DNA of 64,000 nucleotides from Sphingobacteriaceae bacterium (lineage in GTDB: Bacteria; Bacteroidota; Bacteroidia; Sphingobacteriales; Sphingobacteriaceae), in contig CANKAT010000007.1 in the NCBI GenBank assembly GCA_947479815.1, positions 1-64,000 of the forward strand. Direction: 5' to 3'. Positions 9,979 to 20,992 of this stretch are shown here, piece after piece. The notes under the pieces were generated by a model. That model was not told where the DNA came from. It saw nothing but the letters and a program-made list of their open reading frames with translations, and did no database searches. Position 1 is the first letter of the stretch; each line of letters begins with the position of its first letter. Made by a program: the position numbers and the translations under genes.

Positions 9979-11343
9979 ATGACTCAAAGAAGAGATTTTA
10001 TTAAAAAAAGCCTGATAGGAAGTGCCGGAATGGCAATAGGCGGCATGGGTTTTAGTGCCAAATCTTATGGATCAATTATCGGTGCTAATGAGCGGATTAA
10101 TGTGGCGATAGTTGGTATTCGCGGCCGCGGCATATCTCATATCAATGCCTGGTGTGATTTGAAAACCAGCCACAATGTTCACTTAAAAACTCTATGCGAT
10201 ACCGATGAGCAATTTTTTGAGCCACGCTCCAAAACAGTCTTTGAAAAAACAGGTATCAAGCCATTAACAGAATGGGATATGCGTAAAGTTCTGGATGATA
10301 AGGAAATTGATGCGGTATCATTTGCTACACCGAACCATTGGCATGCACTTGGAACCATTTGGGCTTGCCAAGCAGGAAAGCATGTTTATGTTGAAAAACC
10401 AGCTTCTCATAATATTTGGGAGGGCAGAAAGATGATTGAAGCTTCCCGCAAATATAATAAGCGTATTCAGGTTGGATTTCAGAACCGTTCTATACCAAAT
10501 GTCATGGAGGCAATGAAATTTCTTCATGATGGGGGTATAGGTAATATTCATGTAGCGCGTGGCCTGTGTATCAAACCGCGCGATTCGTTTGGCATTGCTA
10601 AAGATAGCACCCCTCCAAGTACCCTTCATTATGACCGTTGGTTAGGCCCGGCTCCGCATCGTGCCTACAACGAAAAACGTGGTCATTACAATTGGCACTG
10701 GTTCTGGGATACCGGCAATGGGGATACTGGAAATCAAGGCCCTCACCAATTTGATATCGCTCGTTGGGGACTGAATAAAAATGAACATCCGGTATCTGTT
10801 TTCTCTTCTGGTGGTATCTATGGTATTGACAGGACTCAATGTGAGCAGGAAACTCCAAATACCCAAATTACCATAGCTAAATATAACGATGGTAAAATCC
10901 TTGAGTTTGAAACCAGGGGTAGGTATTCTAATGCTGAATCAGGCCTTGGAATTAAGATTGGCAACATTTTTTATGGCAGTGATGGTTATCTTGAGATTGA
11001 CGGGGATACCTGGAAAGCTTACCGTAAACAAGAAAAAGTGCCTTTTGCAGGATCAAAAGTGATAGGTAGTGCCGAGGCAGCTTCACTTACGGGCTCAAAC
11101 AATACAGAGCATTTTGAAAATTTTCTTGATGCTATTAAATCAGGTAAAGATGAAACGCTTCATTGCGATATCAGCGAAGGACATTATTCATCTGCAGTGC
11201 CATTTTTAGCTAATATCTCGTATCGCTTAGGCCGCGAATTAAAGTTTATGGGTGATTATGAAAAATTTGCAAATGATCCGGAGGCTGATACTATGCTAAG
11301 CCGCAGATATCGCAGTCCATATGTGGTTCCATCAGAAGTTTAA
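9979..11343 (+). CDS. Tat-exported Gfo/Idh/MocA family oxidoreductase
   Basis: QRRDFIKKSLIGSAG Tat signal; VAIVGIRGRG Rossmann motif; HVYVEKPASHN (EKP motif). Confidence 0.88.
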   Translation: MTQRRDFIKKSLIGSAGMAIGGMGFSAKSYGSIIGANERINVAIVGIRGRGISHINAWCDLKTSHNVHLKTLCDTDEQFFEPRSKTVFEKTGIKPLTEWDMRKVLDDKEIDAVSFATPNHWHALGTIWACQAGKHVYVEKPASHNIWEGRKMIEASRKYNKRIQVGFQNRSIPNVMEAMKFLHDGGIGNIHVARGLCIKPRDSFGIAKDSTPPSTLHYDRWLGPAPHRAYNEKRGHYNWHWFWDTGNGDTGNQGPHQFDIARWGLNKNEHPVSVFSSGGIYGIDRTQCEQETPNTQITIAKYNDGKILEFETRGRYSNAESGLGIKIGNIFYGSDGYLEIDGDTWKAYRKQEKVPFAGSKVIGSAEAASLTGSNNTEHFENFLDAIKSGKDETLHCDISEGHYSSAVPFLANISYRLGRELKFMGDYEKFANDPEADTMLSRRYRSPYVVPSEV

Positions 11344-11392
11344 TTTATTATTAATTTCTAAAGAATAATAACCTGATTTAACAAATTAAAAG

Positions 11393-12451
11393 ATGAAATT
11401 AACTTCGATACTGGCATTAACTATTATGCTTGCAATAAGCGGTGATTCTATGGCTCAAAAGCAAGTTGCAAAAAGTCAAAATTCAACAATCAAATTTATT
11501 AAACATGAAGCTGATAAGAAGGTTGATGTATTGATTGATGGAAAGTTCTTTACCTCTTATTGGTGGCCAGATACTGTTTACAAGCCAATACTTTACCCTT
11601 TGCTTTCTGCCTCAGGAACTCCTATTACACGTGGTTTTCCAATAACCCCCCGCGAAGGTGAGCGTCGTGACCACATTCATCAGGTAGGTAACTGGTTAAA
11701 TTATGGAAACGTAAATGGTCTTGACTTTTGGGGTAATGGTTCAGAAGGAAAAAGGAATGTAAAGGGCGGACAAATAAAGCACATCAGTATTGAAAAATTA
11801 TCTGGTGGAATAGGAGAAGGTTCAATGATTACCAATGCAGAATGGATTGGTCCGGATGGCAAACGTCTTATTGCCGAGCGAACTGAATTTCATTTTATCG
11901 CAAATGGATCTACTCGAATTATTGACCGCATTACTACCTTAACTTCTAGTGGCGAAGCGATTACGATGAAAGATACCAAGGAGGGGAGCTTCGGAATTCG
12001 TGTTGCTCGCCAACTTGAATTACCTTCTAAAGAGGATGTAATTCTTACTGATGCTCAGGGCCATCCAACCACAGTGAAAAAAATGTCAAATGATGGAGTA
12101 ACCGGAAATTACAGAAGCAGTGAAGGAATTACCGGTGAGGCCATCTGGGGCAAGCGTGCAAAGTGGATGGATCTTTACGGGAATATTGGCAATGAAAAAA
12201 TTTCACTAGTCATTTGCGACCATCCTAAAAACCTAAGCTATCCCACTTATTGGCATGCTCGTGGATATGGATTGTTTGCAGCAAATCCGTTTGGAGTGAA
12301 AGATTTCACTGCGGGTAAAGAAGAGTTGAACTATGTTATTCCGGCAGGCAAATCGCTGACATTAAGGTACCGGATTGTAATTAATTCCGGCTCTCATTTA
12401 ACCGATACGGAGATCAATGCTTTTGCAGATAATTTTGCTTCTAAATATTAA
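11393..12451 (+). CDS. PmoA/DUF6807-like secreted protein
   Basis: Signal peptide; YWWPDTVYKPILYPLLSASGTPITRGFP and ERRDHIHQVGNWLNYGNVNGLDFWG recall this family; sits among Gfo/Idh genes. Confidence 0.7.
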   Translation: MKLTSILALTIMLAISGDSMAQKQVAKSQNSTIKFIKHEADKKVDVLIDGKFFTSYWWPDTVYKPILYPLLSASGTPITRGFPITPREGERRDHIHQVGNWLNYGNVNGLDFWGNGSEGKRNVKGGQIKHISIEKLSGGIGEGSMITNAEWIGPDGKRLIAERTEFHFIANGSTRIIDRITTLTSSGEAITMKDTKEGSFGIRVARQLELPSKEDVILTDAQGHPTTVKKMSNDGVTGNYRSSEGITGEAIWGKRAKWMDLYGNIGNEKISLVICDHPKNLSYPTYWHARGYGLFAANPFGVKDFTAGKEELNYVIPAGKSLTLRYRIVINSGSHLTDTEINAFADNFASKY

Positions 12452-12464
12452 ATGAAAATCTTTA

Positions 12465-13832
12465 ATGAAAAGTAAACGAAGAGATTTTTTGAAATATTCT
12501 GGTCTGGCGGGCCTAAGTTTAGCGAGCAATAGCGTACTAGGAGGATTAGGCTCAGAGTTGGGTGATCCTTCTAAGCTGAATCAAAAAGCTTTTTTTAGTC
12601 AAGACAGCTTACAGAAGCAATTTCGAATAAATGATCAGATTAAGGCTGATTTTGAAATGGCAAAAAATATCCTGAAGCCAACTCAAAAGCAGCTTGAACA
12701 TGGATTAGAATTGCATAAAAACTCTTTGGTAATTGATGCTTATGGCTTTATGCCTAGGGCCGCATATAATGGCGAACTGATTAACTCTGCATTAAACGCT
12801 AAGGCATCTTCGCTTGAAGTTCAAGATATGCAGGAAGATATGTCTATGACTCGTTTTGTTCTAGATAAAAAAGAAAGAGAGGAATTTGAAAATGCCTGGG
12901 AAGCATCAGGGGTAACTTGCATTATTCAGAATGCCGGTGAAGAAGGTAATGATGTAAAGCGCTTGCTAAAGCGCTTGTCACATTTTACCTATGCTACGGA
13001 TATGATGAGAGATTTTGTAGGAAAGGCCGTTACTCCAGAAGATATTTTTAAAGCTAAAAAAGAAAATCGCCATGCACTTTATTTTTCAGGGAATGGCGTT
13101 CCTTTACCCGGGGAATGGGTTTCTGTTGAAGAAGAATTAAGATACATCAGCGTTTTCTTCCAGTTAGGGATCAGAATGATGCATCTTACATACAATCGCA
13201 GGAATGTAATCGGTGATGGCTGTGCCGAAAAATCAAATGGCGGACTTAGTGATTTTGGACGTTCTGTTATACAGGAGATGAACAGGGTTGGAGTAATTGT
13301 AGATATTGCGCATTCTGGATGGCAGACAAGCTTGGAAGCTGCGCAACTTTCCCAAAAGCCCATGGTAGCAAGTCATAGCACTATTGCCTCTGTTAATCAT
13401 CATATTCGTTCAAAACCTGATCATGTAATTCGTGCAATTGCTGATACGGGCGGATATATAGGAATCTGTTGTATTCCAAGATTCTTGGGCGGAACAGGCG
13501 ATATTTCCTCAATGATGAAGCATATTGATTACGTAGTGAAAAAATTTGGAAGTGATCATGTAGCTATAGGAACAGATATCTCATATACCTCTAGTTTTGC
13601 AGCCGCAGAAAGTAGAAAGATTACCGCATCCAAGCAAGTAGGCAGAACCCGTTGGGAAGCCCTTTGGCCTGATGATAATTTCAAGGAGACTGCCGAAATG
13701 GTGCAAAGTATGTCTTGGACCAACTGGCCTTTGTTCACAGTAGGAATGGTTCAAATGGGATATTCGGATGATGTAATACAGAAAATTTTGAGTGGAAATT
13801 CTTTGAGAGTGGCCAAGGCGGCACTCAAATAA
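12465..13832 (+). CDS. Tat-exported peptidase M19 (membrane dipeptidase)-like protein, atypical metal site
   Basis: KRRDFLKYSGLAG Tat signal; VIVDIAHSGWQTSLEA, PMVASHSTIASV and HVAIGTDISY match the M19 core; DGHND-type N-terminal motif replaced by DAYGF. Confidence 0.72.
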   Translation: MKSKRRDFLKYSGLAGLSLASNSVLGGLGSELGDPSKLNQKAFFSQDSLQKQFRINDQIKADFEMAKNILKPTQKQLEHGLELHKNSLVIDAYGFMPRAAYNGELINSALNAKASSLEVQDMQEDMSMTRFVLDKKEREEFENAWEASGVTCIIQNAGEEGNDVKRLLKRLSHFTYATDMMRDFVGKAVTPEDIFKAKKENRHALYFSGNGVPLPGEWVSVEEELRYISVFFQLGIRMMHLTYNRRNVIGDGCAEKSNGGLSDFGRSVIQEMNRVGVIVDIAHSGWQTSLEAAQLSQKPMVASHSTIASVNHHIRSKPDHVIRAIADTGGYIGICCIPRFLGGTGDISSMMKHIDYVVKKFGSDHVAIGTDISYTSSFAAAESRKITASKQVGRTRWEALWPDDNFKETAEMVQSMSWTNWPLFTVGMVQMGYSDDVIQKILSGNSLRVAKAALK

Positions 13833-13917
13833 TCATTTTATGGTTGGGGTTTTAAAATAAATTCTAACTAAATGGAAATTATGCAAAGTAATTGTCAATA
13901 GATTGCTTTTAAGATAA

Positions 13918-14952
13918 ATGAGAATCTGGAATTTTGGGATAATAGGGACTGGGTTGATTGCTGATATTCATGCACAAGCCATCCAAAGTTTAGGGAATGC
14001 AAATCTTGCAGGAGTATGCAGCTCTGATCCGGCTAATGCAAATACATTTGCTAAAAAATACAATTGCAAGGTCTTTGCAAATTATGCAGAGATGTTGAAG
14101 TCGAGTGCAATAGATATAGTGACCATTGCAACGCCAAGTGGAAATCATATGGAGCCAGCCCTGGAGGCTGCCAAGTATGGGAAGCATGTGTTATGCGAGA
14201 AACCAATGGAAATATCGCTTGAACGCATAGATAAAATGATTGTTGCTCATAAAAATGCGGGTACTTATCTGGGTGGAATTTTCAATTACCGGTATAATTA
14301 CTCAGTGTCGATACTGAAAAAAGCTATTGTGGAGGGCCGGTTCGGAAACATCAGTTATGCATCTGTACATGTACCCTGGTGGCGAAGTGATGAATATTAT
14401 AAAAGTAAATGGCGGGGAACATGGGCGCTCGATGGGGGTGGTGCACTAATGAACCAGTCTATTCACATGATAGATCTGCTTCAATACCTTGTAGGGCCCA
14501 TCGATTCTTTAAGTGCCTATTTTGCAACCAGAGGGCACGATATAGAAGTTGAGGACACTGCAACAGCCATCGTGAAATTTAAAAATAAGTCTTTAGGCGG
14601 AATTTATGGCTCCACCGCTTCTTTTCCAGGGCAGTTTCGCCGTATAGAAATTACCGGAACTCGTGGAACTGCAATCCTGGTTGAAAATGCGTTTACTGTT
14701 TGGCAGTTTGCAGATCAGACGGATGAAGATTTACAGATTTTAAACAGGTTTAAAGAAATTCACGGAGGGGGTGGGGTATCTGATCCATCAGCAATTTCAT
14801 ACGAATCACATCAAAAAAATATTTTAGCATTCATCGAATCTATTGAGTCAGGAACCCCTTTCGAGATCAACGGGAATGAAGCTAGGAAAGCGGTTGAAAT
14901 TGTTTTAGCAATTTATGCATCTGCAAGGGATGGTAAGGAATACTCATTTTAA
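13918..14952 (+). CDS. Gfo/Idh/MocA family oxidoreductase (no export signal)
   Basis: FGIIGTGLIADIHAQAI Rossmann motif; HVLCEKPMEIS; WRGTWALDGGGALMNQSIHMIDLLQYL. Confidence 0.92.
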   Translation: MRIWNFGIIGTGLIADIHAQAIQSLGNANLAGVCSSDPANANTFAKKYNCKVFANYAEMLKSSAIDIVTIATPSGNHMEPALEAAKYGKHVLCEKPMEISLERIDKMIVAHKNAGTYLGGIFNYRYNYSVSILKKAIVEGRFGNISYASVHVPWWRSDEYYKSKWRGTWALDGGGALMNQSIHMIDLLQYLVGPIDSLSAYFATRGHDIEVEDTATAIVKFKNKSLGGIYGSTASFPGQFRRIEITGTRGTAILVENAFTVWQFADQTDEDLQILNRFKEIHGGGGVSDPSAISYESHQKNILAFIESIESGTPFEINGNEARKAVEIVLAIYASARDGKEYSF

Positions 14953-15090
14953 TCAGTTAGTGAGTATTAAATATCACCCGCTTGTGTTGTATTAAATGTA
15001 GAGAAACAGATTATTTATAAATCTTTTACACCATTTTTTATATGGAATTGCTATCAGGAATGCTAGTAATTCATTAATCCTTAATTATAT

Positions 15091-16287
15091 ATGAAGACAA
15101 TTAAAAATACATTCTTGATTGTGTTTGCTTTGATGCTTTCGGTCAAGACCTCTATATCACAAGATAAAAATTTAAAAAACACTTCAACACCAATGCTTTG
15201 CGTTGGTAATTACTGGACTGAGGAGGAAGGAAAATCATTTCTCAACTTACAGCAAAAGGAGTATACAACAAGCGCCGCTTGGCAAAATAGAGCCAAGGAA
15301 ATCAGGACTCACATTTTGAAAGGTGCGGGTTTAGAAAAATATCCTAAAAAAGGGCCTCTTAAGCCTATTTTTGGCGAAAAACGTGTTTTTGATGGTTATC
15401 AGGTACAAAATGTAGCCTTTGAAAGCCTTCCTGGAGTGTATGTTACAGGAAGTTTATATACCCCAACAAATGCCAAAGGGGTGCTGCCTGGTATATTAAA
15501 CACCCACGGGCATTGGACTTTACCGGGTGATGTTGGTCGCTACCGCCCGGATGCACAAAAAAGATTTGCATCGCTGGCACGTATGGGGGCTATGGTCTGG
15601 GCTTATGATGCGGTTGGCTATGGTCAGATGGAGGAAATTGGCTGGGTGCATAAGCATCCGGAAGCATTAAAATTGCAGCTCTGGAACAGCATTCGTGGGA
15701 TTGATTTTTTGATTATGATGGGCGCCGATCCTAAAAAGATTGGAATTACAGGTGCATCAGGGGGAGGAACCCAGACTTTTTTGCTAACTGCTGTCGATGA
15801 TCGCATTGCAGTGTCCGTACCTGTAGTAATGGTTTCCGCACATTTCTTTGGAGGATGTATTTGCGAAAGCGGTATGCCTATTCATAAAAGCCCCGGTTTT
15901 CAAACTAACAATGTAGAGATTGCCGCTCTAGCTGCACCACGGCCTATGTTACTGATCTCGGATGGCGACGATTGGACAAAAAACAATCCGGAAGTTGAAT
16001 ATCCTCATGCCAAATACATTTATAATTTGCTGGGTAAGCCCAATAATGTTGAAAATGTTCATCTCCCCAATGATAAACATGGCTATGATGAAAACAAACG
16101 TATTGCAGCTTACCCATTCCTGGCTAAACATCTAGGGCTTGACCTTAGTAAATCCTTGAATAAGGATGGAACTTTAAATGAAAAAATGATTGTAATTGAA
16201 GATCAAAAGGCACTTTATCCCTTTGATGGCAAGCATCCTTTTCCTGCCAATGGCATTAGAAATAATAATGGCGTGGTTTGGAAATAA
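15091..16287 (+). CDS. Acetylxylan esterase-like alpha/beta hydrolase (secreted)
   Basis: Signal peptide; THGHWTLPGDVG, GITGASGGGTQTFLLTAVDDR, GGCICESG, AAPRPMLLISDGDDWT. Confidence 0.78.
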   Translation: MKTIKNTFLIVFALMLSVKTSISQDKNLKNTSTPMLCVGNYWTEEEGKSFLNLQQKEYTTSAAWQNRAKEIRTHILKGAGLEKYPKKGPLKPIFGEKRVFDGYQVQNVAFESLPGVYVTGSLYTPTNAKGVLPGILNTHGHWTLPGDVGRYRPDAQKRFASLARMGAMVWAYDAVGYGQMEEIGWVHKHPEALKLQLWNSIRGIDFLIMMGADPKKIGITGASGGGTQTFLLTAVDDRIAVSVPVVMVSAHFFGGCICESGMPIHKSPGFQTNNVEIAALAAPRPMLLISDGDDWTKNNPEVEYPHAKYIYNLLGKPNNVENVHLPNDKHGYDENKRIAAYPFLAKHLGLDLSKSLNKDGTLNEKMIVIEDQKALYPFDGKHPFPANGIRNNNGVVWK

Positions 16288-16345
16288 GTATTTAAATAAT
16301 CTTAACCATCAGCGTATCTAAGTCTTGAATTTAATAACACAACCT

Positions 16346-17530
16346 ATGAAATGTTTTAGAAGGTGCAAATACCTGTTTTTGATTCCTCTTGCAGGTTTTT
16401 TGCAACAGTGTTCACAATTAAGTAATTTAAAATCAGAAAATAAACAGGCTGATTCAGCGTATTATACTCTTGATGATTTTAAATCTCTTGATAAAATCGA
16501 TGCCCATTTTCATATCAATTCTGATGCAGATACAATTTTTATAAATCAGGCGGAACAGGATAATTTCCGTATCCTGAATTTGAATGTATATAAAGATAAG
16601 GGTAAGCCGCTTGAAGAGCAGCAAGAATTTTCAATCAAGATGATAAAAGCTTATCCTACCCGCGTTGCCTGGGTCACTGCCTTTTCACTTGAAAATTTTA
16701 ATAATGATGGCTGGCAGGAAGAGGCAATTTCCTACATAAAAAATTCAGTATCCAAAGGGGCCATTGGCGTTAAAGTATGGAAGAATATTGGGTTTTTCTT
16801 GAAGGATAAAAATGGTAAGCTGGTTATGATTGATAATCCGCGATTTGACCCTATCCTCGATTACATGGCTAAAAATCAAATTCCTTTAATCGGTCACTTA
16901 GGAGAGCACAAGAATTCCTGGTTGCCTTTAGAAAAAATGACTGTGAATGGAAACAGGGATTATGCCCGGGCCCATCCTGATGAGCACATGTACTTACACC
17001 CTGAACGTCCATCCTATGAAGATTACATCAATGCCAGGGATAATATGCTTGCTAAGCACCCAGATCTGATATTTATAGGCGCCCACCTCGGAAGTTTGGA
17101 GTGGAGTGTTGATGAACTAGCAAAACGCCTTGATAAATTTCCGAATATGGCCGTAGATATGGCCGAACGTATTTCTCATCTTCAGTATCAGGCATTAACT
17201 GAATGGCAAAAGGTCCATGACTTTTTCATAAAATACCAGGATAGGATCATTTATGGAACCGATCTTAGAAGAGGCGCTATGGATATTGTTAATAATGGAA
17301 TAACGGATTCTGAAGGAATCAAAAAACATTCGCATGAAGTTTGGATGCGTCACTGGAAGTTTTTTACTACAGATGAAAAAATGCGAGTACCTAAAGTGGA
17401 GGGAGAATTCAGAGGGCTGAAACTGCCGCGTGAAGTTGTAGATAAAATATATCGCAAAAATGCGGAAAAATGGTTTTCTCGACTCAAGAAAGTAAAAGAT
17501 ATGTCAACTAAGAATAGAAAGCAACATTAA
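16346..17530 (+). CDS. Amidohydrolase (TIM-barrel metal-dependent hydrolase), probable lipoprotein
   Basis: KIDAHFHINSDADT (HxH), IGHLGEH, GAHLGSLEWS, IYGTDLRRG; lipobox-like LQQC near the N-terminus; ATG 16346 preferred over TTG 16325. Confidence 0.75.
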   Translation: MKCFRRCKYLFLIPLAGFLQQCSQLSNLKSENKQADSAYYTLDDFKSLDKIDAHFHINSDADTIFINQAEQDNFRILNLNVYKDKGKPLEEQQEFSIKMIKAYPTRVAWVTAFSLENFNNDGWQEEAISYIKNSVSKGAIGVKVWKNIGFFLKDKNGKLVMIDNPRFDPILDYMAKNQIPLIGHLGEHKNSWLPLEKMTVNGNRDYARAHPDEHMYLHPERPSYEDYINARDNMLAKHPDLIFIGAHLGSLEWSVDELAKRLDKFPNMAVDMAERISHLQYQALTEWQKVHDFFIKYQDRIIYGTDLRRGAMDIVNNGITDSEGIKKHSHEVWMRHWKFFTTDEKMRVPKVEGEFRGLKLPREVVDKIYRKNAEKWFSRLKKVKDMSTKNRKQH

Positions 17531-17597
17531 TTAGACAATGTTCTGTTCTTCAGAAAATCCTGTGCCTTCATAATCTTTAATTCCTAATTAATAATCG

Positions 17598-17605
17598 TAA
17601 TTTTG
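17598..17605 (+). promoter_or_regulatory. Candidate -7 promoter box TAATTTTG upstream of secA
   Basis: Matches TAnnTTTG; -33 element not evident. Confidence 0.4.
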
Positions 17606-17685
17606 CACTCCAATTGTGCCATTCTGGCTAATTATTAGCTGTGGCTTAGTTGTTGTATATTTTGATTTTATTATTTCGCATTTAT

Positions 17686-20600
17686 ATGTTAGCACTTATT
17701 AGTAAGCTTTTCGGTAGCAAATCAAACCGTGATATAAAGTTAATTCAGCCATTGGTTGAAAAAACCAAAGAAGAATACGCTAAATTATCTGCTTTAAGCA
17801 ATGATGAATTGAGGCAGAAAACTCTTGATTTTAAAGTCCGAATTAAAGAATATCTTGCCGAAATTGATGTAGAGATTGCTGAAGTTAAGGCTAAAGCTGA
17901 ATCTGAAGATCTTCCGATCAATGAGAAAACCGCATTATACGATCAGTTGGATAAGCTTCAGAAAGATCGCGATGCTGAACTTGAAAAAGTGCTAATCGAA
18001 ATTTTGCCTGAAGCCTTTGCTGTAATGAAGGATACCGCTCGCCGTTTCACTGAAAATAAAACGATTGAGGTAAGTGCAACACAGGCCGACCGTGAACTGG
18101 CTGCTCGCAAAAAGAATGTGATTATTAATGGCGATAAAGCTACGCACCATAATACATGGCTTGCTGCAGGTACCGAAGTAACCTGGAATATGGTTCATTA
18201 TGATGTGCAGCTGATTGGTGGTATTGTATTACACCAAGGTAAGATTGCCGAAATGGCAACTGGTGAGGGTAAAACCCTTGTTGGCACATTACCGGCCTAC
18301 CTTAATGCACTATCAGGGCAGGGTGTTCACATCGTAACCGTAAATGATTACCTGGCTCGTCGTGACTCTGAATGGAACGGACCGCTATTCGAATTTCATG
18401 GTTTAACGGTTGATTGTATTGATAAGCATCAGCCAAATTCTGAAGAAAGACGTAAAGCCTACCTAGCCGATATTACATTTGGTACCAATAATGAATTTGG
18501 TTTCGACTACCTGCGTGACAATATGACATTGAATCCGGAAAGTCTGGTTCAGCGTAAATTGCACTTTGCCATGGTTGATGAGGTGGATTCGGTTTTGATT
18601 GATGATGCAAGAACTCCATTGATTATTTCTGGGCCGATTCCTCGAGGCGATGAGCATGAATTTTATGATCTGAAACCACGTATTGAGCGATTGGTCACTG
18701 CGCAGAAAAATTTCATTAACGGTGTTTTAAATGAGGCTAAAAAATCAATAAACGAAGGTCATGGCGGTCCGCAGGAAGGTGGTTTAGCCTTATTAAGAGC
18801 GTATCGTGGTTTGCCAAAAAGTAAGGCGCTGATCAAATTTTTGAGTGAGCCCGGTATGAAACAAGTGCTTACCAAATCGGAGCACTATTACATGGAAAAC
18901 CAAAACAAGGAGATGCCAAAGGTAGATTCTGAGCTTTTCTTTGTGATTGATGAAAAAAATAATCAGGTTGAATTAACTGAAAAAGGTATCGAACTGATCA
19001 CTAGTTCTGGCGAAGATCAGAATTTCTTTGTGATGCCTGATGTAGGTACTGAAATCGCTGAGCTTGAAAAATCAACTCTTTCAACAGAACAGAAGGTGGA
19101 AACGAAAGATGCGCTGATGCGCGATTTTTCAATCAAATCTGAACGTATACATTCCGTTAATCAGCTGTTAAAAGCGTATACTCTTTTTGAAATTGATGTA
19201 GAATATATCGTTGACGAGGGTAAAATTAAATTGGTTGATGAGCAAACAGGCCGTATCATGGATGGACGTCGTTATTCTGACGGATTACATCAGGCCATCG
19301 AGGCAAAAGAAAATGTGAAGGTAGAGGATGCCACACAAACCTATGCCACCATCACCCTGCAGAACTTCTTTAGAATGTATCACAAGCTTTGTGGTATGAC
19401 GGGTACGGCAGTAACGGAGGCTGGCGAGTTATGGCAGATTTATAAACTTGATGTAGTTGAAATCCCTACCAATGTTATAGCTAAGCGTAAGGACGAGGAA
19501 GACATGGTCTACCGCACTGTTCGTGAGAAATACAATGCTGTTGCAGATGAAATTACCAGATTAACACAAGCTGGCCGACCGGTTTTGGTGGGTACAACTT
19601 CAGTTGAAATCTCGGAGCTCCTGAGCAGAATGCTTAAACTCAGAGGCATCAAACATAATGTACTGAATGCAAAACTTCACCAGAAAGAAGCGGATATCGT
19701 TGCAGAAGCGGGGCAGGCAGGAACAGTAACCATTGCTACCAATATGGCAGGTCGTGGTACAGACATCAAGCTTGGTTCAGGTGTTAAAGAAGCAGGTGGT
19801 TTGGCAATTGTAGGTACTGAGCGTCATGAATCCCGTCGTGTCGACAGACAGCTGCGTGGTCGTGCTGGTCGCCAGGGTGACCCGGGTTCAAGTCAGTTTT
19901 TCGTTTCATTAGAAGATAACCTGATGCGTTTATTCGGATCAGAGCGTATCTCTAATATTATGCTTAGAATGGGTATTGAGGAAGGTGAAGTAATTCAGCA
20001 CTCAATGATCACCAAATCTATTGAGCGTGCACAACGTAAAGTGGAAGAGAACAATTTTGGCGTTCGTAAACGATTGCTAGAGTATGATGATGTGATGAAC
20101 TCTCAGCGCTCGGTGATCTATGCAAAACGTAAAAATGCTTTGTTTGGAGAGCGTCTGGATGTAGATCTGAATAATACCATTTTTGATGTGGTGGAAGATA
20201 TCTGCTCGGAATACAAAGAGCAGGGTAATTATGAAGGCTTCGAGATGGAGATCATTCGCATCTTCTTGGTAGATCCAGAAATGACTGAAAAGCAATTTGC
20301 CGAAACCAATATTCATAATCTTACAGACAGAATCTTTGAAAAAATCGAGAGTTTCTATCATCGTAAACTGGAAGCAATCGCCCAGCAAACTTTCCCGGTA
20401 CTTCGGGATGTGTTGAAAGAACGTGGCGATCAGATTGAAAATATAGTAGTTCCATTCACTGACGGGGTTCGTTCGGTACAGGTAGCTGCCAATCTTAAAA
20501 AAGCGGTGGATAGCAAAGGTCATGATGTGTTCAAAGCCTTCGAAAAGACCGTTGTTTTGGCACTAATCGATGATGCCTGGAAAGAGCATTTGCGTGAGAT

Positions 20601-20988
20601 GGATGACTTGAAGCAATCTGTTCAGAATGCTGTTTATGAGCAGAAAGATCCATTGATCGTGTATAAAATGGAAGCATTTAATATGTTCAAACAAATGCTT
20701 GCAACGGTAAATAAAGATATTGTCAGCTTCCTGTTTAAAGGAAATATACCATCGCAAGACCCAAGTCAGGTTCGTGAGGCTCGTCCTCAGCAGCGTCAGG
20801 ATTTGAGTAAGTTAAAGGTATCAAAACCTGAACTAGGGCAGACTGCAGGTGGCATGCCGGTTGACGATACCAGGGAATTACAAAAAACGCAGCCTATTCG
20901 CGTTGAGAATAAGATCGGAAGAAATGATCCTTGTCCTTGCGGAGGTGGTAAAAAATATAAAAACTGTCATGGTGTTGGAGTAGAATAG
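17686..20988 (+). CDS. secA: Preprotein translocase subunit SecA
   Basis: [53 protein letters not shown]-terminal zinc motif [14 protein letters not shown]; start at internal ATG 17686. Confidence 0.97.
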   Translation: MLALISKLFGSKSNRDIKLIQPLVEKTKEEYAKLSALSNDELRQKTLDFKVRIKEYLAEIDVEIAEVKAKAESEDLPINEKTALYDQLDKLQKDRDAELEKVLIEILPEAFAVMKDTARRFTENKTIEVSATQADRELAARKKNVIINGDKATHHNTWLAAGTEVTWNMVHYDVQLIGGIVLHQGKIAEMATGEGKTLVGTLPAYLNALSGQGVHIVTVNDYLARRDSEWNGPLFEFHGLTVDCIDKHQPNSEERRKAYLADITFGTNNEFGFDYLRDNMTLNPESLVQRKLHFAMVDEVDSVLIDDARTPLIISGPIPRGDEHEFYDLKPRIERLVTAQKNFINGVLNEAKKSINEGHGGPQEGGLALLRAYRGLPKSKALIKFLSEPGMKQVLTKSEHYYMENQNKEMPKVDSELFFVIDEKNNQVELTEKGIELITSSGEDQNFFVMPDVGTEIAELEKSTLSTEQKVETKDALMRDFSIKSERIHSVNQLLKAYTLFEIDVEYIVDEGKIKLVDEQTGRIMDGRRYSDGLHQAIEAKENVKVEDATQTYATITLQNFFRMYHKLCGMTGTAVTEAGELWQIYKLDVVEIPTNVIAKRKDEEDMVYRTVREKYNAVADEITRLTQAGRPVLVGTTSVEISELLSRMLKLRGIKHNVLNAKLHQKEADIVAEAGQAGTVTIATNMAGRGTDIKLGSGVKEAGGLAIVGTERHESRRVDRQLRGRAGRQGDPGSSQFFVSLEDNLMRLFGSERISNIMLRMGIEEGEVIQHSMITKSIERAQRKVEENNFGVRKRLLEYDDVMNSQRSVIYAKRKNALFGERLDVDLNNTIFDVVEDICSEYKEQGNYEGFEMEIIRIFLVDPEMTEKQFAETNIHNLTDRIFEKIESFYHRKLEAIAQQTFPVLRDVLKERGDQIENIVVPFTDGVRSVQVAANLKKAVDSKGHDVFKAFEKTVVLALIDDAWKEHLREMDDLKQSVQNAVYEQKDPLIVYKMEAFNMFKQMLATVNKDIVSFLFKGNIPSQDPSQVREARPQQRQDLSKLKVSKPELGQTAGGMPVDDTRELQKTQPIRVENKIGRNDPCPCGGGKKYKNCHGVGVE

Positions 20989-20992
20989 GCTA

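Noticed and set aside
20077-20523. 148-aa minus-strand ORF inside secA
   Set aside because: Antisense to a strongly conserved gene; no start context or recognisable domain
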